Below, piece after piece: positions 44,472-56,322 of a DNA stretch of 64,000 nucleotides. The notes under the pieces are model-generated. The model saw only the letters and a list, made by a program, of their open reading frames with translations. It was not told the DNA's origin and made no database searches. How positions within the stretch are numbered: the stretch's first letter is position 1; each line of letters opens with the position of its first letter. The stretch comes from Haematobia irritans. Lineage: Eukaryota; Arthropoda; Insecta; Diptera; Muscidae. Both the position numbers and the translations under genes were made by a program. The stretch covers positions 84,197,983 through 84,261,982 of the forward strand of contig NC_134398.1 of the NCBI RefSeq assembly GCF_050003625.1, read 5' to 3'.

Positions 44472-46284
44472 ATTTATGTGATGTGGGCACCAAAAGGTGA
44501 ACTTAAGCTACACGTGAGGCCATTCCGCGTTCCCTTCTGTTGGAAGTGAACGTATAATGGGTATCGGATCTTTTATATGTTACAGAGAATGACTTCTAGA
44601 AGGCCAAAGTTAGGAGTAACTAGACATAAGCAAATTAATAGCTTGGCAGGCAACAAATAATGAGTATGGGATCATTGATGGGTTCGAACAGATTCTACCA
44701 TAGGCAAAGTTATAGATTTTTGTTATTATTAATTTAATTATTAATTATTTAGAAAGATTTATGTTTATTTATTTAACCGCACTATAAAAATAAGTAAATA
44801 CGACCGGAATGTCAGGCAGGCCGAGTCTTATGGACCATCCACCATGTATTACGAAGAAAGTTCTAAAGACAATGTATCTTAAAACCTCTTAACATTGCCT
44901 TAATGTACATGGAGGTAGATTACATACCTATATAAGCTAAATCAGTTCTTGATCGGTTAACATAAAAATTTACAATTTCGATTGGATCGTATGAAATATG
45001 CCCCTGCAGAAGCGCAGGAAACCAAATATGGAAATTGCTTAGGCAGATAGCCTCTAGTTGCTAGTGCCCGTATAAATAAGTTTATTGTAATTTGTAATTA
45101 TAATAAATTAAATAATAAATAAATAATGGAAATTGCTTTTTATGGAGGCTACATATATCTTTGGAACGATATGGGCCACTTTTGCATCGTTGTTAGAGGC
45201 TAGTTACTAACACCACGTACCACATTTCAACTGGATCGAATGAATTTTTCATCTCCAGAAAGCGCAGGAAATAAAATCGGGGGATCGGTTAGGACTAATT
45301 TTTGTCTGGTTGTTACAGGCCACGGATGTGATAAAATTGTCTCCTCCAAGAGGATCGTGGGCTACACCTAAATGTGGTCCGATATAGCTCATTTGCAATA
45401 CCATCCGACCTACATAAATAGTAGCTACTTGTACAAAGTATCCCGTCGCACAGTGGGGTATTTGACCCCCAAACTGGTATTAATTCAAGGGAACAACCGA
45501 TTTTCATGAAATTTGGCAAAACTTTTGCTCTTGTTAATAGTAGTATCTCTGTCAATTTTCAAAGAGATCGTGTCAGGTATATATATAGCGCCCGTATATT
45601 TAATCGTCCGATTTGAGTTTATATCCCATATTACTCAGCCAATTTTTTGAAATTTTGAACAAAAATTTTTTTGAGTGGCAAGCACTTTTACTATGTTCAG
45701 TTCAAACCTGATCGGAGTTATATATACCTACCCATATGTACAGGGTGGCTGATATGTAATGCAACAAGTGCTATACTTTTTATTTTTTTTTTAATTTTAT
45801 TTTTCAAAAACAAGGGAGAACAAACTATAGTGACCATGTAGAGATAAAACTGCACATATACAAACAAACAATAATTGAAAAAAGTTCATAATCTTAAACT
45901 AAAATCTATTTTATTTAAATTTAGTACACGAATCTTTGAAATGATCGTGCCTATATCAAAGTTATAAGACCTTAAAGTAAGGCCGATTTCACTTAATATA
46001 AAGAAGAAAAAAAAATGATTTAAGTGAATAATCTTTTAATTAACTGTGATATTGAACCCTTGTATTAAAGATAAAAAAACTTCAAAATAGGCTAATACTT
46101 ATTTGGAGAATTTTGCATTTTTGGTTAAACATTTATTTGAAAATCCGAAAACATTTGTTGCATTAAAATGTATTTTTTATTCGAAATTTATTTATAGCTG
46201 TATACCTGTGTTGATATATCGCAAAACGTGAACGAAAATTCAATAAATGAGACATGTATCCTAGCTTTAAATTCACAGAGCCTA

Positions 46285-47261
46285 CACGCTCACAAAAAAT
46301 CGCTTCTGTAACATATACTCCCAAACATATTTTGCTTCAAGCATATATATTTTTGGGTATTGCCCAAACATTTATATGTTTGATCTCTACCAATATATAA
46401 TATGTTTGAAAGCATATTGGTCTAAACAATATATGTTTGGGTAGTCTAAGTTCCAAACATTTTGTATTTTTGCATCCAAATTCAATAATGTTGTCTTCCA
46501 AAAAACAATATGTTATTATGTGACCATATAATATGTTTGGAAGCATTTTGCATCCAAAAATATTATATGCTTAAAAAAAATTCTCCCAAACAATATTGTG
46601 CTCAAAATTTTACTTATTTATTTATATATTTACAATCATAATGAATTATGAAAATAAACAGGTAATATAGGTGCTAACAACATAGGTTTTCGACCTGAAT
46701 GCTCAAAATTTTGTTTCTGCCCAATTGTATATTCCCCGACATCTTTCTCACTTCCACGAGATTTTTTAGTTCTTAGCACCTTTTTCTGTAATACAAACAT
46801 TGTAGAAGAAATTATTCAATTTTATGATTTTTTTTATTTTAATTTTACCTTTTGCCGGACGGGGATTCGAACAGCGGACCACACAGTTTGTAAGGATCAA
46901 AGAAGTAGCTGATCAATTGCCCAAGGAAAAATAAAATGTTAATTTTGTAATAACAAGCAACAACCACCAACTTAATTCAATATCGCTCCCTGTTAAATAG
47001 CGCTCCAAGCTACTAAACACATATATGTTTATAGGCTATTTCTAAATTAATATATGTTTGCATTCAAGCATATTATATTTACAAACATTTTATGTCCCAA
47101 ACATAATATGTTCTAACATATTAACATATATGTCCCAAACATGTTATGCTAGTTTATGAACATTATATGCTTGCACTCAAAAATATTGTGTTTAAAAATT
47201 TGTGTTCCAAACATATAATGTTTATAGCCAAACATATGAAAAACAGTCTTTTTCAACCGTG
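46285..47261 (+). mobile_element. Family A element (A1)
   Basis: CACGCTCACAAAAAATCGC at 46285 and TTTTTCAACCGTG to 47261, with TA on both sides (46283-46284 and 47262-47263). It is nearly identical over its length to A2 (50665-51586). The centre carries a tRNA-like segment (46851-46922). No transposase frame. Confidence 0.8.
46851..46922 (-). repeat. tRNA-like segment inside A1
   Basis: Minus strand: TGGGCAATTGATCAGCTAC (D-arm/A-box region), CCTTACAAACTGTG (anticodon-arm region), GCTGTTCGAATCCCCG (B box) and CCGGCA at the 3' side. The arrangement is tRNA-like but the anticodon and acceptor stems do not pair well. Confidence 0.6.
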
Positions 47262-48106
47262 TAGATCTAGAGCTAGTTAACTTTCACAAAAGTGACTTTA
47301 TATTAAAAAAAAAACAATATTTCAGATTCAATAACGAAATCCTTAAGGAAAGTTCAAAAGATTTGAAGTCAAATAAATTATTCTGTGTGTATGCTCTCAC
47401 AACAACATTACAAAACTGTATTATAACAACAACAAATAATATATGTTAGAAGACAAATAGAAAAATATCACGATCAAAACAAACGTATAAAGTAAAACCA
47501 ATGGGGAATATGTGGGTAAATTGATCTACAACTAACTATATGTCCAACTTAATTCCAAAAATAAGTAAATTTTAAGACATCGTCAGAAATGCTGTTTCGA
47601 ATACAAAACTTCACTTTTCTGATTTTTTTGTTCCTATGGTGGAGGGTTAAAAAATATATTTTCTATTTTAAATACATTGGAAGGCGGGGAGGGATAACAA
47701 TTTCCAAATTTCTGGCAAATGGATGAGAATAGCACATTACATGCTCTAGAACTAAAATCAACAACTATATCTAAATATAAATCATCTTGCGAAATAACAG
47801 CAAATTCTAATTTTGAGGCAAATCGGATTAAAACCGTGTCCTGTTAAAAATGTTGATACAAATGTTTGTTTGATGATTATATAAAAAAAACTGAATTTTC
47901 ATTCTTATAACAACAATGTAGGTCCTTGTTTTTCCAATTCCCAAAGAAGGCACAGAATAATGTTTGCGGGCATTTTTTAGAAAGGAAGTGCAAGGCATTT
48001 AAGCATGCATGATAGGAGAAGGCATATGGGAAGGTGTTAAGGATCCCAAAATTATGGGTTAAGAAGGCATGATTTTTGCGGTACTTCGCAATTTTCCCGC
48101 TGGGAT

Positions 48107-48480
48107 GCGATGAACTAATTCATAGTACAGAGATCTTTCTTGGTAAAGTGGAATATGTTTAATGTAAAGATGATGCTACTTGATTTTTTTTTGCGAGTGA
48201 GAGTATGCAATGCAATAATGAGAAATGGTAGCGAGTGATGGGGATGTTGTGTATATCTGTGTGTGGGGTTGTTTTTATTTTTGTTCTTTCAGTGGTTTGT
48301 GTGTGTTTGTTACTCTCGAATGGTTTATTTGTCTGGATGAGGCGTTGTTTTCATTGAAGGCACATGTGTTTTGTTGTTGTAGGAATGTTTTGGGTTTTCT
48401 TGGTTTTGTTTGGCATGCTTCAGTTGTATAGTTGGCGTTGGCGTGGGCTGTTGCATCTTTTTAACAGGTATGTAACAAGG
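48107..48480. other. GT-rich low-repeat island
   Basis: Plus strand is G/T-rich (TGTGTATATCTGTGTGTGGGG, TGTTGTTGTAGGAATG). A CAG then GTATGT donor-like sequence lies near 48467. It could be untranslated exon or regulatory sequence, but the frame at 48225-48431 is low-complexity and not called. Confidence 0.3.
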
Positions 48481-50664
48481 TAATATACAGGCATAGAATA
48501 TTTTGGTTTTTTGAGATATATATCGGTGTTTTTTTATTAAACCTTTTAAATGAATGTTATTAATATTTTAGCGATGAGATAAACGATGGCGAAGTGATGA
48601 TCGGTAGCTTAGAAAAAAGTTATTAAGAATGTTCAATATTTAGGAAAAATGCTGAAATGGAAAGTATATTGGAATTGTTTTATCTCATTTAATTTTTATT
48701 ATTCAATGTAAACAATAAATATTCAATTTCAGAATAACTCCAGATGAATTTTTAATTTTTTTTGTTACACCTCAGCGTATCGTTTAATCATAAATTGGTT
48801 AGTATTCTTTCTACAATAGGGGTTTCCTTTAAAAAGAATATTTGTTATGTATATTATTATTTGCTAATTATTTTTTTTTTTGTTTAAAACCAGTTTAATG
48901 TTTTTCTTTGTTGCAACCCCAGATGGATTCGGGCAAATTTTTATATTTCTCCTCAGCGTATAATTTAATAGAGAAGTGGTAAGTTTTCTTTTAAAAATTT
49001 ACTTTCTTTTCACTAGAATATTTACGTTTTTATGACCTTTTTACAAAATTACAGGTTTTTAATACCATATTTTAGTATTACTTTAATCAATAATCAATAT
49101 TTTTGGAAACCAATTAAATATTTTTAATGTAAAAAACAAATATTTAATTTCAGAATAACAATTTGTAAACATTTTTATGAATTGGTAAGCTTTCTTTAAA
49201 ATTCTTTTAACCAGAATATTTAGTTTTTTTATGCATATTATTATTTCTTTAATTAGATTTTTGGAAACCAATTTAATGTTTTTATTTAATGTAAAAAAAT
49301 AAATATTTAATTTCAGAGTAACCCCAAATGAATTTGGATAACTTTTTATACCCTCCACCATAGTATGGGGGGTATATTAACTTTGTCATTCCGTTTGTAA
49401 CACATCGAAATATTGCTCTAAGACCCCATAAAGTATATATATTCTGGGTCGTGGTGAAATTCCGTCCGCCCGTCTGTTGAAATCACGCTAACTTCCGAAC
49501 GAAACAAGCTATCGACTTGAAACTTGGCACAAGTAGTTGTTATTGATGTAGGTCGGATGGTATTGCAAATGGGCCATATCGGTCCACATTTACGTATAGC
49601 CCCCATATAAACGGACCCCCAAATTTGGCTTGCGAGGCCTCTAAGAGAAGCAAATTTCATCCGATCCGGCTGAAATTTGGTACATGATGTTAGTATATGG
49701 TCTCTAACAACCTAGCAAAAATTGGTCAACATCGGTCCATAATTATATATAGCCCCCATATAAACCGATCACCAGATTTGACCTCCGGAGCCTCTTGGAA
49801 GAACAAAATTCATCTGATTCAGTTGAAATTTGGTACGTGGTGTTAATATATGGCCTCAAACTCCCATGCAAAAATTGGTAGGTATCGGTCCATAATTATA
49901 TATAGGACCCATATAAACCGATCCCCAGATTTTACCTCCAGAGCCCGTTGGAAGAACAAAATCCTTCCCATTCGGTTGAAATTTGGCACGTGATGTTAGT
50001 ATATGGTATCCAACAACCATGCAGGAATTGGTTCCTATCAGTCCATAATTATATATAGTTCCCATATAAACCGATCCCCAGATTTGACCTACGGTGCCTT
50101 TTGGAGAAGCAAAATTCATCCGATCTGCTTGAAATTTGGTGCGTGGTGATAGTATATGATATTTAACAACCATGCCAAAAGTGGTCCATATCAGTCCATA
50201 ATCATATATAGCCCCATATAAACCGATCCCGAGATTTGGTTTTGGAGTCTCTTGGAGGAGCCAATGTACCAAGCCAAATCATCCGATTGGGTAGAAATGG
50301 TACATTGTGCTAGTATATGATCGTTAACAACCATGCCTAACTAGGTCCATATCGGTTTATAGTTATATATATCCCTCAGATAAATCGATTTCCAATCACA
50401 CAAAAATTGGTCCATATCAAGTTCATAATTGTATATAGCCCCCATATAAGCGACCCCCATATTTCAATTCTGGTTCTCTACGTACCGTGCAAAAAGTCCA
50501 CATCGATTCGTAATTATTTGTAGACTTAACTATACATAACTTTGTTGTCTAATATATACCACGTATGGACTAACTCACAATTTAGAAAACGATGTTAAGA
50601 AGTTTTAAGATACCACAACCCAAGTAATTCGATTGTGAATGACAGTCTTTCGTAGAAGTTTCTA

Positions 50665-51586
50665 CACGCTCACAAATAATCGCTTCTGTAACATATACTC
50701 CCAAACATATTTTGCTTCAAGCATATATATTTTTGGGTATTGCCCAAACATTTATATGTTTGGTCTCTTCCAATATATAATAAACATTTTGTATTTCTGC
50801 ATCCAAATTCAATAATGTTGTCTTCCAAAAAACAATATGTTATTATGTGAACATATAATATGTTTGGAAGCATTTTGCACCCAAAAATATTATATGCTTA
50901 AAAAAATTCTCCCAAACAATATTGTGCTAAAAATTTTATTTATTTATTTATTTATTTACAATCATAATGAATTATGAAAATAAACAGGTAATATAGGTGC
51001 TAACAACATAGGTTTTCGACCTGAATGCTCAAAATTTTGTTTCTGCCCAATTGTATATTCCCCCACATCTTTCTCACTTCCACGAGATTTTTTAGTTCTT
51101 AGCACCTTTTTCTGTAATGCAAACATTGTAGAAGAAATTATTCAATTGTATGATTTTTTTATTTTAATTTTACCTTTTGCCGGACGGGGATTCGAACAGC
51201 GGACCACACAGTTTGTAAGGATCAAAGAAGTAGCTGATCAATTGCCCATGGAAAAATAAAATGTTAATTTTGTAATAACAAGCAACAACCACCAACTTAA
51301 TTCAATATCGCTCCCTGTTAAATAGCGCTCCAAGCTACTAAACACATATATGTTTATAGGCTATTTCTAAATTAATATATGTTTGCATCCAAGCATATTA
51401 TATTTACAAACATTTTATGTCCCAAACATAATATGTTCTAACATATTAACATATATGTCCCAAACATGTTATGCTAGTTTATGAACATTATATGCTTGCA
51501 CTCAAAAATATTGTGTTTAAAAATTTGTGTTCCAAACATATAATGTTTATAGCCAAACATATGAAAAACAGTCTTTTTCATCCGTG
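50665..51586 (+). mobile_element. Family A element (A2) inside K2
   Basis: CACGCTCACAAATAATCGC to TCATCCGTG with TA copies at 50663-50664 and 51587-51588. The host K text reads AGAAGTTTC-TA-CGCAATCCATGGTGG across it, matching the uninterrupted K1 (CCATGGATTGCGTAGAAACT), so the empty site is known exactly. It lacks a short block of A1 near 46400-46440. Confidence 0.88.
51177..51249 (-). repeat. tRNA-like segment inside A2
   Basis: Same sequence as the segment at 46851 apart from isolated changes: TTCGAATCCCCG B box, CCTTACAAACTGTGTGG, GATCAGCTAC. Confidence 0.6.
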
Positions 51587-52965
51587 TACGCAATCCATGG
51601 TGGAGGGTACATAAGATTCGGCCTGGCCGAACTTACGGCCGTATATACTTGTTATATTTCCCCTCAGCGTAATTATTTCAGGTACAAACTTTATGAGGTA
51701 CGTTTATCTAAGAAAAGTTGAATTCCTTACACCATTTGATAAAATGCCTCCAAACATGGCGAGCTAATATAAAGAGCTAAAAAATTATATTTTATTACAT
51801 GTTAATTATACCCTCCACAATAGGATGGGGGGTATATTAACTTTGTCATTCCGTTTGCAACACATCGAAATATTGCTCTAAGACCCCATAAAGTATATAT
51901 ATTCTGGGTCGTAGTGAAATTCTGAGTCGATCTGAGCATATCCGTCCGTCCGTCTGTTGAAATCACGCTAACTTCCGAACGGAACAAGCTATCGACTTGA
52001 AACTTGACACAAGTAGTTGTTATTGATATAAGTCGGGTGGTATTGCAAATGGGCCATATCGGTTCACTTTTACGTATAGCCTCCATATAAACGGACCCCC
52101 AAATTTGGCTTGCGAATCCTCTAAGAGAAGCAAATTTCACCCGAACCGGGTGAAATTTGGTACATGGTGTTAGTATATGGTCTCTAACAACCATGCAAAA
52201 ATTGGTACACATCGGTCCATAATTATATATAGCCCCCATTAAACCGATCCCCGATTTGGCTTGCGGAACCTCTAAGAGAAGCAAATTTCATCCGATCCGG
52301 CAGAAATTTGGTACATGGTGTAAGTATATGGTCTCTAACGACCATGCAAAAATTGGTCCACTTCGGTCCATAATTTTATATAGCCCCCATATAAACCGAT
52401 CCCTCGATTTGACCTCAGGAGCCCCTTGGAAAGCAAAATTCATCCGATTCGGTTGAAATTTGGTACGTGATGTTAGTATATTGTATCCAACAACCATGCA
52501 GGAATTGGTTCATATCAGTCCATAATTATACATAGCTCCCATATAAACCGAGATTTGGTTTTGGAGCCTCTTGGAGGAGCAAATTTCATCCGGGTCAGTT
52601 GAAATTTGGAACATGGTGTTAGTATATGGTCTCTTACAACCGTGTCAGAAGTGGTCCTTATCGGTCCATAACTATATATAGCCCCCATATAAACCGATCC
52701 CCAGATTTGACCTCCGGTGCCTTATGGAGAAACAAAATTCATCCAATCTGGTTGAAATTTGGTACATGGTGGTAGTATATGATATGTAACAACCGTGCCA
52801 AAAGTGCTCCATAATCATATATAGCCCCCATATAAACCGATCCCGAGATTTGGTTTTGGAGCCTCTTGGAGGAGCAAATTTCATCCGAGTCAGTTGAAAT
52901 TTGGTACATTGTGCTAGTATATGGCCGTTAACAACTATGCCTAACTAGGTCCATATCGGTCTATA

Positions 52966-54255
52966 AAGGTCAAAATTTGGTCAATATAAACTTGACGTAT
53001 TTCTTTCAATTTTGCATTTAAAAAACCTGAACACCCCTCATTTTGAAGGTGTGTGTGTGTAGAATGTTGCTCCTATTTTGATTTTGGAATTCACTCTTCA
53101 GTTTTCAAAATGCCGTCCACGCAAGAAGAGCAGCGTATCAAAATTTTGCTCGCGCGTCGCGAAAATCCGAGCTACTCGCACGCAAAGCTGGCAAAATCGC
53201 TAAAAGTTGCCAAATCAACCGTTACAAATGTAATTAAAGTGTTTGGAGAACGTTTGTCGACAGCCAGGAAGTCTGGATCGGGGGGAAATCGAAAACCGGA
53301 AGCCGCTGAGACGACAAAGAGAGTTGCCGGTAGTTTCAAGCGAAACCCTAACCTCTCTCTCCGAGATGCCGCAAATAAGCTGGGTGTATCGTCTACAACC
53401 GTGCATCGAGCCAAAAAACGAGCCGGACTATCGACTTACAAGAAGGTCGTGACTCCAAATCGCGATGATAAACAAAATACGACGGCCAAAGCGCGATCCC
53501 GGAGGCTGTACACGACGATGCTGACGAAGTTTGACTGCGTGGTAATGGACGACGAAACCTACGTCAAAGCCGACTACAAGCAGCTTCCGGGACAGGAGTT
53601 TTATACGGCAAAAGGAAGGGGAAAGGTAGCAGATATTTTCAAGCACATAAAACTGTCAAAGTTCGCAAAGAAATATCTGGTTTGGCAAGCCATCTGTACC
53701 TGTGGCTTGAAAAGCAGCATTTTCAAAGCTTCCGGGACTGTTAACCAAGAAATTTACGTGAAAGAGTGTTTGAATAAACGTCTGCTGCCTTTCCTGAAGA
53801 AACACGGTTGTTCCGTACTGTTTTGGCCGGATTTGGCATCTTGCCATTACGGTAAAAAGGCCATGGAGTGGTACGCCGCCAACAACGTGCAGGTGATTCC
53901 CAAGGACTAGAACTCTCCCAACACGCCAGAGCTCCGCCCAATTGAGAAATACTGGGCTATTGTCAAGCGGAAACTAAAGAAGACAAAAAAACTGCTAAGG
54001 ACGAGCAGCAGTTCAAGGCAAACTGGCTTTCTGCGGCGAAGAAGGTGGACAAGGTGGCTGTACAAAATCTGATGGCAGGTGTCAAGCGTGAGGCCCGGCA
54101 ATTCGGATTTGGAAAAGCGAAAGCCTAACTGAATATTTTTCCTGAATTTTATACTAATTGAACTTGAAAAAGAAATTTAATTTGATTTTTTAAATAAACG
54201 ATTTCACCGATTTACACGCGTTTTCCCTTGACCAAATTTTGACCTTATCACCCTT
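52966..54255 (+). mobile_element. DD37E mariner-type element, copy 1
   Basis: Right end CCTTATCACCCTT to 54255, left end AAGGTCAAAATTTGGTCAA from 52966, TA target copies at 52964-52965 and 54256-54257. Compared with copy 2 the left end lacks 9 bases (GTGATACGG) of the terminal repeat. 1290 bp. Confidence 0.9.
53110..54129 (+). pseudogene. DD37E transposase, nearly full-length, broken
   Basis: Start ATG at 53110 (MPSTQEEQRIKILLARRENP). Two helix-turn-helix regions are seen: SYSHAKLAKSLKVAKSTVTN and LSLRDAANKLGVSSTTVHRA. Catalytic residues: Asp in CVVMDDETY, Asp in FWPDLASCHY, Glu in LRPIEKYWA, with 37 residues between the second Asp and the Glu, hence DD37E. Breaks: a premature TAG at 53908-53910 just before the catalytic Glu (AAG in copy 2), and loss of one A in an A run near 53988 that shifts the last part. 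The family terminus TAA is at 54127. About 340 residues when intact. Confidence 0.88.
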
Positions 54256-54739
54256 TAGTTATATATAGCCCTCAGATAAATCGATCCCAAAACACCAAAA
54301 GAATAACAATCCCTTCATTCGTTGTCATTTTGGAATCTTCAATTAACAGGTAACATTCAGTGACGCTAACCTTTTGTTAAAAAACATTGGTTTATGATGT
54401 TCTTATATTTGAAGGGCCTGAACTTTTAAAAGGAGGACAACATCGTTTGACAGCAACTTTTTACTTTATGTGATGAAAAATGTAACTTTACATGTAATTG
54501 GAAATAGTGGAACAATTAACTAATTTTTCAAGGCCAATCGATGGTGGTATAATTCTTAAAAAATATATTTAATATAATATTACATAAAACATGTATTTTA
54601 TTGAACAAAATATGCGCTATAGAAATAAATAAAACTGTATTTAAAACGTAAAAGTTCTAATTTTTAAGTAATACACACAAAAAAATATTTTTCTGATTCA
54701 ATCACGAAATTAATTGATCCAATTAATTTTTTAATTGAA

Positions 54740-55927
54740 ATGTCTTCAATCACAGAAATGATAGTATCAATTAAAAAATTAAATAATCAATTCTTAAAAC
54801 TACTTCAATTTTGTTTAAATGACAACAATTATTTTAAGTATGGAGAAATTCTGTACTATCAAACGTATGGCATGCCAATGGGAAACCCATTGTCTCCAAC
54901 GATCGCCGACATAGTTTTGGATAATATGTTAGCAGAAACTATCAAAGAAATTAGTGAAAGGAATATTACAATAAAGTTTATAACTAAATATGTGGACGAC
55001 TTATTTGCGGTAATTAAAAAAGAAGATGAAGATATAATACTTGCAACATTCAACAAATACCACAACAAACTTCAATTTACAATAGAAAAAGAAACCAACA
55101 ACTGCTTGCCTTATTTGGACGTAAAGCTACATAGAAATAACGACAAAATTTCCACAGAATGGTACACAAAATCAATAGCTTCCGGAAGAATAATAAATTT
55201 TCATTCTACCCAACCTTTTAAACAAAAGATAAATACTGCAATGAGCCTAATCCAAAAATCAATAAAATTAAGTGATCAACAATTTCAGACAGCCAATTTA
55301 AAAAAGGTAGAAAATATTCTCCTTAAAAACTCATTCCCACAATATATTATAAATAACTTAATTAAGAAGTCTACAACACAAACACAAAAATCCCGAAATA
55401 ATACGGATGATAACAAAACACTTGGCAACACCATGAAATATTATAGCATTTCATATATCCCAAAGCTAACAGAAACAACAATGCTAAAAGAAATAGTAGA
55501 AGACCAACAAACAACATTCGCTCACAAACCCAACAAAACATTAAGTACGATATTCGCCCAAACCAAAACAAAAATAGAGAAAACGCAACAAAGCAATGTT
55601 GTATATGAAATCAAGTGCATAGGCAATGATGAACAACCATGCAACAAATACTATGTTGGGACAACTAAACGTAGCTTAGCGACAAGAGTAACAGAACATG
55701 AAGCAGACATAAGAAAAGGCAGACATACAACAGCTTTAGCACAACACTGCATTGAGTTGGGACATAAAGCAGACTTTGAGAGTGTCAAAATCTTAGACAA
55801 AGAGAGAAAGGAGAATAAACGTTATACTCTAGAGAGTCTAAGAATACAACAAAGAGATCAATGTGCAATAAACAGAAAAGAAGACAAAGATAACACTAAT
55901 GCTGCCTATACATTAGCTATTATTTAG
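54740..55927 (+). CDS. Penelope-like reverse transcriptase + GIY-YIG endonuclease, 5'-truncated
   Basis: 395-residue open frame. RT palm: QTYGMPMGNPLSP (42-54) and catalytic YVDD (84-87), then LPYLDVKL (123-130). The fingers and the first catalytic Asp motif are missing. C-terminal GIY-YIG nuclease: VVYEIKC (287-293), YYVGTTKRSLATR (304-316) and the acidic residue in TLESLRI (Glu365). RT plus GIY-YIG in this order defines canonical Penelope-like elements, which nick the target and prime reverse transcription on it. The first 14 codons, including the ATG, come from the target repeat and its duplication, so the frame is a chance fusion. It cannot make a full enzyme. Confidence 0.9.
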   Translation: MSSITEMIVSIKKLNNQFLKLLQFCLNDNNYFKYGEILYYQTYGMPMGNPLSPTIADIVLDNMLAETIKEISERNITIKFITKYVDDLFAVIKKEDEDIILATFNKYHNKLQFTIEKETNNCLPYLDVKLHRNNDKISTEWYTKSIASGRIINFHSTQPFKQKINTAMSLIQKSIKLSDQQFQTANLKKVENILLKNSFPQYIINNLIKKSTTQTQKSRNNTDDNKTLGNTMKYYSISYIPKLTETTMLKEIVEDQQTTFAHKPNKTLSTIFAQTKTKIEKTQQSNVVYEIKCIGNDEQPCNKYYVGTTKRSLATRVTEHEADIRKGRHTTALAQHCIELGHKADFESVKILDKERKENKRYTLESLRIQQRDQCAINRKEDKDNTNAAYTLAII

Positions 55928-56322
55928 TTTACGTCCAATCTTCTATGATCGTAGTCATAAGGAAAAACATCTGTGATATTTTAATTTAGTTTTGTAATTA
56001 TTTTTGAAATTATTTTAAATATTTGTTTAATGTCGTGGTGTTCCTGTGCCGTTACTTTTTACAATTTAAAATTAATTTTAAAAAATATGACAAAAGACTA
56101 AATGTAAGTTTAGAGTTTAGCTTATGATACGCTACATAGAAGTAATTGTATGTTATATTTTTTTTTGTTTACAATATGGTTGCCAGATTTCAATAAAAAA
56201 TTCATCCCAGAAGAAGTTGGAAATCACCAACGAAACGTCGGATGTAAATATGAAATAAAGTCTTTTTATTTGCATATTGAGAGACCTTGAAAGCCCATTT
56301 TAGAACAGATCTAAAAATAACC

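Larger units (their letters stand above)
44788..47651 (+). mobile_element. Degenerate family K copy (K4), split by A1
   Basis: Starts AAATACGACCGGAATGTCAG (compare the CGGCCGTAAGTTCGGCC start of K1). It runs through diverged unit-like text (CATATGGAAATTGC, CACGTACCACATTTCAACTG) and ends CCTATGGTGGAGGGTTAA at about 47650. From 45420 other repeat text (CAGTGGGGTATTTGACCCCC) and a TACAGGGTGGCTGATATG word (45749) intrude. Much older than K1-K3. Confidence 0.5.
43979..48106. mobile_element. Element N: large hAT-like non-autonomous element
   Basis: Perfect 14-bp inverted ends ATCCCAGCGGGAAA (43979-43992) and TTTCCCGCTGGGAT (48093-48106). Inside the left end GCCTTC words recur (44129, 44167, 44191 areas), and inside the right end their complement GAAGGC recurs (47947, 48018, 48063 areas); such subterminal motif clusters are typical of hAT transposase binding. 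The 4.1-kb interior contains a tRNA-like segment, a degenerate K copy and A1, and no transposase. The left-end frame at 43969-44238 is not protein-like. No 8-bp target duplication is evident. Confidence 0.7.
49346..51653 (-). mobile_element. Family K element (K2) with tandem units, split by A2
   Basis: Left end TATACCCTCCACCATAGTAT. Right end, after A2, GCCGAACTTACGGCCGTATA, the complement of the K1 start. Between about 49560 and 50400 are tandem units of about 150-165 bp (GTCCATAATTATATATAGCC, ATAAACCGATCCCCAGATTT, GAAATTTGGTACGTGGTGTT). Minus-strand frames of 80-138 codons are by-products of the units. Confidence 0.8.
48700..51760. repeat. Degenerate ~190-bp tandem array, interrupted by K2
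   Basis: Units share AATATTTAATTTCAGAATAAC, CCCAGATGAATT and CTCCTCAGCGTATAATTTAA blocks and start near 48720, 48900, 49140 and 49300. The last unit is split: its CCTCAGCGTAATTATTTCAGG block appears after K2 at 51663. Non-coding. Confidence 0.55.
51805..54287 (-). mobile_element. Family K element (K3), split by a mariner-type element
   Basis: Left end ATACCCTCCACAATAGGATG. Tandem units run to 52965, then resume after the insertion (GTTATATATAGCCCTCAGAT) and stop at 54287, where B5 begins. The K end is therefore missing and the K-B junction may be a deletion point. Confidence 0.75.

Noticed and set aside
45745..46200. Possible mariner end TACAGGGTGGCTGATATG
   Set aside because: No inverted partner could be found in the window, so no element is called.
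48225..48431. Hydrophobic Cys-rich 68-codon frame
   Set aside because: Follows from GT-rich composition; no start context or exon structure.
49856..50272. 138-codon minus-strand frame (also 80-160-codon frames at 49418 and 51802)
   Set aside because: Lie in tandem units of family K; the peptide repeats follow the DNA units and no known domain is seen.
54740..55927. LINE (non-LTR) retrotransposon
   Set aside because: The C-terminal GIY-YIG nuclease and the GMPMGNPLSP/YVDD pattern fit Penelope-like elements; no AP endonuclease or zinc knuckle is seen.
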